A stretch of 64,000 nucleotides of DNA from Gemmatimonadales bacterium. GTDB lineage: Bacteria; Krumholzibacteriota; Krumholzibacteriia; LZORAL124-64-63. Below, one piece after another: positions 36,471 to 44,389 of the stretch. Position numbers and translations under genes: made by a program. Numbering within the stretch: the first letter of the stretch is position 1; each line of letters opens with the position of its first letter. A model generated the notes under the pieces. That model was given only the letters and a program-made list of their open reading frames with translations, did not search any database and was not told where the DNA came from. The stretch spans positions 1 through 64,000 of the forward strand of contig JAHOYV010000022.1 in the NCBI GenBank assembly GCA_019038745.1, written 5' to 3'.

Positions 36471-37765
36471 CCAGATTCCGTATCCAACCCCAACCAGTCT
36501 TCACCATAAATCCCCCGCGGAAAAATCCGCGGCACTAATCCGAATAAAAATTGCCGTAGCTTCAGCGCCAGATGACTGGCCTCATGCGCCACGCAAACCG
36601 TCCTTAAATATCCTTCCAGCGTAAAGATCTGTACTTCCACTGGAAATAAATACGGTCGTCCGCCACCGTGTTCTTCCACCAGGATGTCCACATCCCCCTT
36701 GAGAACCTTGAATTCCTTGCTGCTGAAATGATTCAGTGCACTACCGCTGGCCTTGCCCGTCGTCAGTGTGTCGGTCACATTCCGCCAGCGGAACGGAGCG
36801 CCCAGGCATGAATCCAGCAGGATGAGCAGGTCGTTCAGGGCGTCGTTGTCGTGCACGATGAACATGGCCCCGATCAGGTCGCCGATCTCGTCGGGATTGG
36901 TGATTCCCTTGCGGATCATCTTGGAGAGGATGGATCCGCTGCTTTCGGCGCGCATGTCCTCCCAGCGGGCCTTTTCGGTTACTCGCTGGATGCCGTCCAC
37001 GGTTTCATTGGTGATGAGGGTCACGGCCCGTTTGAAACGGCAATTGTAATAGAGGATGTCCAGACCGATTGTCCGGCCGTGATAATCCACCTCCAGGAAG
37101 GTAGACCGAAAGTCCAGGTGCGTGTCGGTTTCTTCGGGACGGGAGGTGTAGCTTATGTCCCGCTTGTTGGGAGAGATGTGGTAGCCCACGCTCAGATCGT
37201 GGATCTGTTTGGTGTTCCGCCACAATCCTTCGTTGAGCAGATCTTCGAAGAGGGTCTTGTGGCGCGGGCCGTCCTGGATCAACCGGGACTGGTCGATGTG
37301 CAGCAGGGTCTGGGCCAGGAAGAGCTTGCGTCTGGCTTCGTAGCGGATCAATTCCGAAGCGCCCCGGAACGAAAGGACCATCAGTTCCCGCACGTCGCAG
37401 CAATCGGTGATTTCGGCCTGGGGCAATACCACCGATCGGCTGGCGGGTGGCAAAAGGTCGATGGTCGAAGAAAGGTACACATCCGCTTCCCGCAGGCATT
37501 CGGCAGCCGAGTGTCGTAATTCCTTCAGGCTGGCCCTGTCCCCCCGGGGAGATCCCACCGGGTGGAAGATCCGGGCCAATTCAAAGCGGTAACTCTTATC
37601 GTCCTTGATCATGCGCCGGAAATTGAGTCGGGACAACTGCAATAAGCGGGACGGTTTGCGCGGAAAGTCCGGGTCGAGAAGGGGATGGGCGGTGAAATCC
37701 ACCGCCCAAATATCCTTCTCCGTACCATTCCCGTTGTTTGCGGCTTCCAGCCAACTCTGGTGCAT
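36458..37765 (-). CDS. Divergent RelA/SpoT-like nucleotidyltransferase domain protein
   Basis: I do not recognise a named family, but residues about 270-410 follow the RelA/SpoT synthetase pattern. AESSGSILSKMIRKG matches the SI-x2-KM-x2-KG substrate helix (Lys282, Lys286), DEIGDLIGAMFIV matches the D-x2-A/G-x-R-I-V strand (Asp296 kept, arginine replaced by methionine), and FPVEVQIFT matches VEIQIRT (Glu377 kept, arginine replaced by phenylalanine). A terminal helix, VAHEASHLALKL, resembles the AAHW region. The tyrosine of the G-loop is not evident. The first 250 residues have no clear match. It starts 19 bp after the trans-sulfuration gene, behind GGAGG, so the two are probably co-transcribed. 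Confidence 0.5.
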   Translation of the reverse strand: MHQSWLEAANNGNGTEKDIWAVDFTAHPLLDPDFPRKPSRLLQLSRLNFRRMIKDDKSYRFELARIFHPVGSPRGDRASLKELRHSAAECLREADVYLSSTIDLLPPASRSVVLPQAEITDCCDVRELMVLSFRGASELIRYEARRKLFLAQTLLHIDQSRLIQDGPRHKTLFEDLLNEGLWRNTKQIHDLSVGYHISPNKRDISYTSRPEETDTHLDFRSTFLEVDYHGRTIGLDILYYNCRFKRAVTLITNETVDGIQRVTEKARWEDMRAESSGSILSKMIRKGITNPDEIGDLIGAMFIVHDNDALNDLLILLDSCLGAPFRWRNVTDTLTTGKASGSALNHFSSKEFKVLKGDVDILVEEHGGGRPYLFPVEVQIFTLEGYLRTVCVAHEASHLALKLRQFLFGLVPRIFPRGIYGEDWLGLDTESGHGK

Positions 37766-37784
37766 GGTCCTCCGTAAAAGGCGA

Positions 37785-38969
37785 TTAAATCAGGTCCAGT
37801 ACCCGGGCCATATCGCTTTCGATATCCTCGTAGCTTTCACAACCCACGGCGATCCGGACCAGGTCATCGGTGATATCGGCCTTCAGTCTCTCGGCGGCGG
37901 GGATACCCGCGTGAGTCATGCTGGCTGGGTGCTCGATCAGGGACTCGATACCACCCAGGCTGACCGCCAGGGCCGGTACTTCGACGTTGTTGATCAGCGT
38001 CTTGCCGGCTTCCAGGCCACCCTTGACGCCGAAGCTCATGACCGCGCCGGGACCCCGCATCTGCTTCTTGCCCAGTTCGTACTGCGGATGGCTTTCCAGG
38101 CCCGGATACCGGATCCATTCCACTTTGGGGTGCTTCTCCAGGAAAGCCGCCAACTTCATTGAATTCTCCTGGGCGCGGTCCATACGTAAGCCCAGGCTTT
38201 TGACGCCCCGCAGCACCAACCACGCCTGGTGGGGATCCATGGTGCCCCCAAAATTATAATGAACTTTCGCCAACTTTGCGAGCAGGGCCGGATCCTTCGC
38301 CACGACCATGCCGGCCACGACGTCGGTGTGGCCGTTGATGAATTTGGTCATGCTGTGAAGGACAATATCCGCGCCGAGTTCCAAGGGATTTTGCAGGTAC
38401 GGCGAAGCGAAGGTGTTGTCCGCGCACAGCAGGGCGCCATTCTGGTGGGCAATCTCTGCGCAGGCGGCGATGTCGGTCATTTTCAGAGTGGGATTGGCGG
38501 GTGTCTCGACGTAGACCAGCTTGGTGTTGTCCCGCATTGCGGCGGCCACGTTTTCGGGTTTGGTGGAGTCTACGAAACTGCTATCGACGCCGAAACGGGG
38601 ATATTCGTTTTCCAGGATCATCCGGCTAGGGCCGTACAGGGATTCGGTGGCCACAACGTGCGTATCCTGTCCCAGGAGAGTAAGGTAAACCATGTTTACA
38701 GCAGCCATTCCCGTTGCGGCGGCCAATCCGCCGCAGGCGCCTTCCAACTCGGCAATGTTCTTTTCCAGGGCTTCGGTGGTGGGGTTGCCCAGACGAGTGT
38801 ATTTGTAGCCGGGTTGGCCGCCGAAACAACCGGCAGCATGATCTGCGTCGCGGAAGGCGAACGTGGAGGACTGGTAGATGGGGGTGGCCACGGCACCGGT
38901 CGCGGGATCGATGTGCTGGCCTGCATGGATGAGCTTGGTGTTCATTCCACGTTTACTGATATCTTTCAT
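37785..38969 (-). CDS. Cys/Met metabolism PLP enzyme (cystathionine gamma-synthase/lyase family)
   Basis: The 394 residues show KYTRLGNPTTEALEKNIAELEG, ADNTFASPYLQNPLELGADIVLHSMTK with the PLP lysine, and SLGGIESLIEHPASMTH. The family covers cystathionine gamma-synthase, cystathionine gamma-lyase, O-acetylhomoserine sulfhydrylase and methionine gamma-lyase. The cysteine that marks methionine gamma-lyase is absent: the local motif is SLYGPSRMI. So synthesis or sulfhydrylation is more likely, but sequence alone does not decide. An in-frame ATG eight codons later is a possible alternative start. Confidence 0.88.
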   Translation of the reverse strand: MKDISKRGMNTKLIHAGQHIDPATGAVATPIYQSSTFAFRDADHAAGCFGGQPGYKYTRLGNPTTEALEKNIAELEGACGGLAAATGMAAVNMVYLTLLGQDTHVVATESLYGPSRMILENEYPRFGVDSSFVDSTKPENVAAAMRDNTKLVYVETPANPTLKMTDIAACAEIAHQNGALLCADNTFASPYLQNPLELGADIVLHSMTKFINGHTDVVAGMVVAKDPALLAKLAKVHYNFGGTMDPHQAWLVLRGVKSLGLRMDRAQENSMKLAAFLEKHPKVEWIRYPGLESHPQYELGKKQMRGPGAVMSFGVKGGLEAGKTLINNVEVPALAVSLGGIESLIEHPASMTHAGIPAAERLKADITDDLVRIAVGCESYEDIESDMARVLDLI

Positions 38970-39142
38970 TTTCTCTTGACCTTTCCAGGGACTGGCCGGG
39001 TCGGCGGGGCGGCGGGATTTGCCGCGGGTCGGCGGGCCAATGAATCTTGTACAGGGTACTTTCGCAGCCTATAATATGGTTAGTATTCCCTTGAATTTCA
39101 AAACCCGGACCGGGAATTCCCGGATTCGACCGGAGGTTTGCC

Positions 39143-42100
39143 ATGTTGGTTCAAAAGTCTGACCGCCCGGGAGCACTCGGCTCCTTGTTTATGGTAGTCC
39201 TGCTTTCGCTGAGTGTTGTTGCCGTTCCGGCCGCAGATCCTGGTGAAGACGCCAAGATTTGGAACTATATGCCCAGTGCCGAGACGGGGACTCAGGCTTT
39301 CCGAACCGCGAATTCGAACTGGGACGGTCGGGGAGTGGCCGTGGCCATCCTGGACACCGGGGTGGATGCGTTCGCACCCGGTCTCTTGGAAACCAGCACC
39401 GGCCAGGTCAAACTCATCGATGTGCGGGATTTCAGCACGGAGGGTGACTGGGAAACCGTGGAAGCGGAACTGGATGAATCAGGCACCGAATCCGCTCCGG
39501 TCTTCAAGACCGAGGACGGTCTGCTCTTGCGTGGTGCTGCGGAACTGCCAGTTCCTCCGGCCGTAGGCGGCGACTCCAAGTGCTTGGTTTATATTGGCGT
39601 TATTGCCGAGAAGCAGTTTGTGAACAATTCCGATGTCAACGATCTGAACGACGACGGTGACACGAGTGACAAATTCGGATTCCTGATCTACGCTGCAGAT
39701 CGGGCCGCGGTTGAGGATGCCCTGGGCGTGGGCCTTGGCTACGAGATGCTCATGAATTTGAATGAGACGGCTCGCCAAACGATCGCGGGGGAACGTCTCT
39801 CGGAAAAGGTCTGGGTCGTGGTCGTGGATACCGATGGAAACGGTGACCTGGCCGATGAGAAACTGTTGCGCGATTACCGTGTGAATTACGACGCGTTTTC
39901 CCTCTCCAGCGACAACAACCCCGATTCACGTTCCCTCATGGCCTGGGAAGTGAACGTGCGCGCTAACGAGGATCATCTGGGTAAACCGCTGGCCCCAACT
40001 GCGGAATTCCACTTCGATGACGGTAGCCACGGTTCACATTGTGCCGGGATCGCCGCCGGGCACGGGGTCAGTGGGCAGAAGGGTCTGGAAGGCGGCGCGC
40101 CCGGGTCCTGGCTGCTTTCCCTGAAACTGGGGGACAACCGCCTGGCCGGCGGGGCCACGCGCACAAGCAGCATGAAGAAGGCCTACGAGTATGCGGCTTC
40201 GTTCGAAGAGAAATACGGGATCCCGGTGGTCGTGAACATGAGCTTCGGCATCGACTCGGTGGAGGAGGGCGATGACGCCATGGGCGGCTGGTTGAACGAC
40301 ATGCTGGCCGACAATCCCACTCTGTACGTTTGTACCAGCGCCGGCAATTCGGGACCCGGCCTGTCGACGGTTGGGCTGCCGGCCACAGCCTACAGTCTGA
40401 TCAGTTCGGGTGCCTCCATCTCTCCGGGCGTGGGTGAGGATTTGTACAACGCCGGGATGGAACGGGCCACGCTATTCAATTTCAGCAGCCGAGGCGGCGA
40501 GACTTGCAAGCCGGATATCGTTGCCCCCGGTGGGGCGCTTAGTACCGTACCGGGTTTTGTGGACGGCATGGCCCGTTTCAATGGAACCAGCATGGCCTCA
40601 CCCCAGACCGCCGGTGCGGTGGCCTGCCTGGTCGGCGCCGCGGCCCAGGAGGGTCTTGAAATCCATTGGGGTATGATGAAGCGCGCGTTGATCGCCGGGG
40701 GAAGCCCCATCCCGGGATTGAGTCTTCTTGATCAGGGTGGCGGCCTGGTCAACACCGGCGCCAGCTGGGACATCCTGAAGAAGTTGTCGGCCAGCCGGTC
40801 GGCCCACAAAATGTTGTGGTATCAGATCGAGACGCCCTGTCCCATCCAGAACGACGGAAAATCGGAAGCGGCCTATTGGCGCACTCCTGGCGGGGCTCCC
40901 CTTGCTCCCGAAAGAGTGACTTTCACAGTGCGTCCGGTCTTCCATCCCGATCTCGGGCCCGACGAAATCGACACCTTCTTCCGCAGCTTCTCCTTCAAGA
41001 GCGAAGCCGCCTGGCTGAAGGTTGTTTCGGGCGACCGGTACCTTCGCGGCGATATGGGCATGACGGTGGTTTGCGAATATGACGGCCGGAAATTGACCGA
41101 GCCGGGTTCCTACGAGGCCAGGATAATCGCCAGCTTGGACAGCGGGGACCTGGGCGGTTTGGCCGGCCGGGAATTCTATCTGTGGAATACGGTGGTTACG
41201 GGCGATCCGGTGGGAGCCGAGAGTGGATTCACCAAGGTTTACCAGGGCAAGGACCTGGCCCAAAGCAGCGCCCATCGCTACTACGTGAACTCGCCGGCGG
41301 GGGCAACGGCTATGCGGGTGCGGCTGGAAGTCAGCGAGGATGTCGGGTCTTCGCGGGGAGCGGCGGCCCTGATCGAGATCAATAATCCGGAAGGATTCAA
41401 TCGCGGCGGCTTCACCGGGTATGCGACGGTGGACCGGAACCCGATCCGTGATGCCGTGGTACTGGGTGATGAACTCTATCCGGGCATTTGGGAGATCAAC
41501 ATCGCCTCAAGTATCACAGCCAGGGATCTGACTGATTACCAGGTAACCATTTCCTTTGACGGCTACCAGGTTGAACCCGCCGAAATCTCCGACTTGAACA
41601 GGCCGGAACCTGGCGAAGATGCATCAAGCAGCTTCACGGTTACCCGGGCTTTCCCCGGTGTATTCCGGGGAGAGGTAAAGGCGTCCATCGAAGGATTCTG
41701 CCGGGAACAGGAAGTGGAAATCAGCGAAACCGACGAATGGACCCTGGATTTCGTCCTCGACTCGACAACACCACGAGTCCAGTTCCACCTTGTCATGGAT
41801 GAGGAGGTCGGCAATTTCTTCACCGATTGCGCTGTAAACATTCTGGACAGTTCCGGCAAGGCGCTCCGGGTGACCGGCTTTGACGGGTTGGAGGTGGACG
41901 CGGGTATCACTCTGCCTTCGGGCAAGGACAGCGTTTCATACAAGCTGCAGGTCGTGGGTGCATTCGCGATTGCCGAGGATATGGCCGATTGGGGCTTCGA
42001 TCTGGAAGAGAAATATTTCCTGGCTCAAAAGCTGACCGGGTCCACCGAAAGGACCGGCGAGGGTCCGTTGAATCTGCACTGCGGCGTGCCCGCCGAGTTG

Positions 42101-42250
42101 GAGGCCACTTTCAGCGGGGATTGGCCCCAGGCACCGGAGGGGATGTCCACCTTTGGATCGATCCGCTTCGAGGATAAACGCACCGATGATCGCCGGCCCG
42201 GCGACCAGGATGGACGGCTGGTACTCGAAGTACCCATCCGGGTCGAGTAA
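39143..42250 (+). CDS. Secreted subtilisin-family protease, tripeptidyl-peptidase II-like
   Basis: A 1035-residue S8 peptidase with a signal peptide and GGAGGT ribosome binding site. The triad is VAILDTGVD (Asp71), DDGSHGSHCAG (His296) and FNGTSMASP (Ser483), with the oxyanion asparagine in SAGNSGPG. The roughly 225-residue insert between Asp and His and the GNSGPGLSTVGLPA segment are marks of the tripeptidyl-peptidase II group. The following 500 residues are beta-rich modules. There is no NPFNP sorting end. It probably degrades peptides in the periplasm or outside. The methyltransferase gene follows after 12 bp. Confidence 0.9.
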   Translation: MLVQKSDRPGALGSLFMVVLLSLSVVAVPAADPGEDAKIWNYMPSAETGTQAFRTANSNWDGRGVAVAILDTGVDAFAPGLLETSTGQVKLIDVRDFSTEGDWETVEAELDESGTESAPVFKTEDGLLLRGAAELPVPPAVGGDSKCLVYIGVIAEKQFVNNSDVNDLNDDGDTSDKFGFLIYAADRAAVEDALGVGLGYEMLMNLNETARQTIAGERLSEKVWVVVVDTDGNGDLADEKLLRDYRVNYDAFSLSSDNNPDSRSLMAWEVNVRANEDHLGKPLAPTAEFHFDDGSHGSHCAGIAAGHGVSGQKGLEGGAPGSWLLSLKLGDNRLAGGATRTSSMKKAYEYAASFEEKYGIPVVVNMSFGIDSVEEGDDAMGGWLNDMLADNPTLYVCTSAGNSGPGLSTVGLPATAYSLISSGASISPGVGEDLYNAGMERATLFNFSSRGGETCKPDIVAPGGALSTVPGFVDGMARFNGTSMASPQTAGAVACLVGAAAQEGLEIHWGMMKRALIAGGSPIPGLSLLDQGGGLVNTGASWDILKKLSASRSAHKMLWYQIETPCPIQNDGKSEAAYWRTPGGAPLAPERVTFTVRPVFHPDLGPDEIDTFFRSFSFKSEAAWLKVVSGDRYLRGDMGMTVVCEYDGRKLTEPGSYEARIIASLDSGDLGGLAGREFYLWNTVVTGDPVGAESGFTKVYQGKDLAQSSAHRYYVNSPAGATAMRVRLEVSEDVGSSRGAAALIEINNPEGFNRGGFTGYATVDRNPIRDAVVLGDELYPGIWEINIASSITARDLTDYQVTISFDGYQVEPAEISDLNRPEPGEDASSSFTVTRAFPGVFRGEVKASIEGFCREQEVEISETDEWTLDFVLDSTTPRVQFHLVMDEEVGNFFTDCAVNILDSSGKALRVTGFDGLEVDAGITLPSGKDSVSYKLQVVGAFAIAEDMADWGFDLEEKYFLAQKLTGSTERTGEGPLNLHCGVPAELEATFSGDWPQAPEGMSTFGSIRFEDKRTDDRRPGDQDGRLVLEVPIRVE

Positions 42251-42262
42251 GGTAGCCCGGCC

Positions 42263-42919
42263 ATGAGCGTAATCACGACCCAAGCGGTGGATGCGCTGAT
42301 CGCCGATCTGGAAAGGGACAGGGGGCCGGGTGCCTCCGTGCTGGAGGCGGGGTGTGGGCGTTTCAAGCACTTCGCCTATCCGGACACTATGCGGATCGCC
42401 GGTCTGGACATCAGCTCCGACCAGCTGAAACGCAATACCTATGCCCATGAGAAATTCCTGGGTGATGTACAGACGTACGAATCGGTTCGGCAATTCGACG
42501 TTGTGGTCTCCATATTCGTCCTGGAGCATCTGAACGATCCGCAAGCAGCCTTGGCCAACATGCTGGCCTGGACCAAACCGGGTGGGCTGCTGATCCTCGC
42601 GGTTCCCAACGTCCTGTCGGTCAAGGGGCTGGTCACCAAGTTTACACCCTTCTGGTTCCACCATTTGGCCTACAAGATCATCTACCGATCCGAGTACAGC
42701 ATCTTCCCCACCACGATGAAGTTCTGTATTGCGCCAAAGGCCCTGAAACGTTTTTTCGCTGGACATGAAATCGTGCACCAGGAGTACGGAGAGGAAAACC
42801 TGGCGCGCCCCTTCAACTATCTGTACCGGGGATTGATGGGGGCGATGCAAGTCCTGTCCCTTGGATTTTGGCATCCCGAGCGGTCCAACTATCAACTGGT
42901 TATTCGGAAGAGTGATTGA
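42263..42919 (+). CDS. SAM-dependent methyltransferase (class I)
   Basis: The 218 residues have the SAM loop VLEAGCGRFKHF, the acidic strand IAGLDISSDQL and VVVSIFVLEHLNDP. It is of the Methyltransf_11/UbiE type. The gene follows the subtilase closely on the same strand and faces a glycosyltransferase gene, so methylation of a glycan or lipid-linked sugar is a reasonable guess only. Confidence 0.85.
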   Translation: MSVITTQAVDALIADLERDRGPGASVLEAGCGRFKHFAYPDTMRIAGLDISSDQLKRNTYAHEKFLGDVQTYESVRQFDVVVSIFVLEHLNDPQAALANMLAWTKPGGLLILAVPNVLSVKGLVTKFTPFWFHHLAYKIIYRSEYSIFPTTMKFCIAPKALKRFFAGHEIVHQEYGEENLARPFNYLYRGLMGAMQVLSLGFWHPERSNYQLVIRKSD

Positions 42920-42940
42920 CGTTACCTGATACCAGAGGCA

Positions 42941-44212
42941 CTAGGCCAGGTCTTCCAAAATCCCCACCAGGCGTTCCATGTGCCCGGGCCGCGAAGCGTT
43001 CTGTTCAGCCCAGACTCTGCTTTCCTTCCTCGCCGCCGGTCCCAATTCCACAGCCCGCAGAAGGCCTGCCAGCAGGTCCTCCGCCCTCAGTCCCGAGGCA
43101 ATGATTCCTGTTACCTGATCCTGGATCATTTCCGGGATTCCGCCCATGTCGGTTCCCATCAAAGGGATGCCGGCGGCTAGCGACTCAAGTGCAGCCATAG
43201 GTCCGTTTTCGTAACAAATCGATGGCAACACCGAGAATCGGGCCCGGCCCAGGGCACTACGTAAGTCTGCGATTTCCAGCCCACCCAAAATTTCCACGGA
43301 CTGCAGCTCCAGCTGTGCCACTTTGGCTTTCAGATTGCCCTCGCAGGGCCCGGTTCCGGCGATCAAAAGCTTCAGGGGTTTCTGTGGGATATTTCCCGCC
43401 TGGTACTCTTTCTCCCAAAGTGACTGTGCTTCCAGCAGGGTGCGCAGTCCCTTTTCCCGCGAGATTCGGCCGAAATACAGGTAGGCGTCTTGTTCGGGAG
43501 CGGTCGGAACCGTCGCCGGGTTCCAAAAATCCAAATCCACAAAATTGGGCAGATGGATCAGTTTCTCTGCCGGATAACCCCACTCGGCAAATTTTCTCCG
43601 AAAGAAGTCACTCGGGCAAAGGAAGATATTTACCGTCTCCTCGTACAAGCGGCGCTGACGCTGGTGGAATGTCTCCACGGCCGCCAGCAGGGAAGCGGCC
43701 CGGGATTCCTTGACGCACTTGCCCAGGATGGCGTTGTGCAACCTGCCGTCACGGCATCGTTCGCATACTTCCTCTCCGCGAAGCATGTGAATGGCAGGGC
43801 AAAGGAGGCGCAGATCGTGCAATGTCATGGCCACGGGGATACGATGCCGGGCCAGAACGGGCAGGATCGATGGGCTCAGGTGGTGATAGATGTTGTGAAT
43901 GTGCGCCACGTCGGGCCGGCTTTCCCGAATCAAGCGGTCCAGGTTGGCAGCCGCTTCGCGGTTCCATATCAGATTGATCGCATCGCCAAGGGCGTCTCGT
44001 CCCCAGCGCGGGGCGCTGTAATCCCGGGCCTTTACGAAGTGACGATCCCAGCGGGAGGGCAGGGCCTCCTTCTCCGCCATGGCGAAGGGAATTACTTCCC
44101 ACCCCCGGGCGCGCAGATCCGCCTCCTCTTGAACCAGGTAGCGGCCCACCCCGCCTGCAGGTCCGCGGTCGTGGTAGAACTTGTTGATCAGAAGTAGTCT
44201 TCGAGCGGGCAT
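42941..44212 (-). CDS. Glycosyltransferase, GT4 family
   Basis: A 423-residue GT-B enzyme with LLINKFYHDRGPAGGVGRYL (GT4 N-terminal loop), MTLHDLRLLCPAIHML and PSICYENGPMAALESLAAGIPLM (E-x7-E). Between the halves is a cysteine-containing segment, RGEEVCERCRDGRLHNAILGKC cut here at its last cysteine (about residues 144-167), which is common in this subgroup and may bind zinc. It is convergent with the methyltransferase and divergent from the histidine kinase. Confidence 0.87.
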   Translation of the reverse strand: MPARRLLLINKFYHDRGPAGGVGRYLVQEEADLRARGWEVIPFAMAEKEALPSRWDRHFVKARDYSAPRWGRDALGDAINLIWNREAAANLDRLIRESRPDVAHIHNIYHHLSPSILPVLARHRIPVAMTLHDLRLLCPAIHMLRGEEVCERCRDGRLHNAILGKCVKESRAASLLAAVETFHQRQRRLYEETVNIFLCPSDFFRRKFAEWGYPAEKLIHLPNFVDLDFWNPATVPTAPEQDAYLYFGRISREKGLRTLLEAQSLWEKEYQAGNIPQKPLKLLIAGTGPCEGNLKAKVAQLELQSVEILGGLEIADLRSALGRARFSVLPSICYENGPMAALESLAAGIPLMGTDMGGIPEMIQDQVTGIIASGLRAEDLLAGLLRAVELGPAARKESRVWAEQNASRPGHMERLVGILEDLA

Positions 44213-44389
44213 GGTCCTGGTCCAAAGCTGAAGGTTTTTCCGGCAGAGGCCACCCGGAGAGCAAAAAATATATTCTTCCAGTCAACCTTCGGTGAAAACA
44301 GTCGATAGTTCCAGTGGGAAATGCGGCAATGTGAAAATGCCGCCCAAGGGAGATGACCGGTTAGAGAGGAAGGCCCCAGAGGGGACTTA

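Noticed and set aside
38229-39074. Open frame of 281 codons on the plus strand
   Set aside because: Antisense to the Cys/Met PLP enzyme.
41936-42895. Open frame of 319 codons on the minus strand
   Set aside because: Antisense to the subtilase end and the methyltransferase, both supported by motifs.
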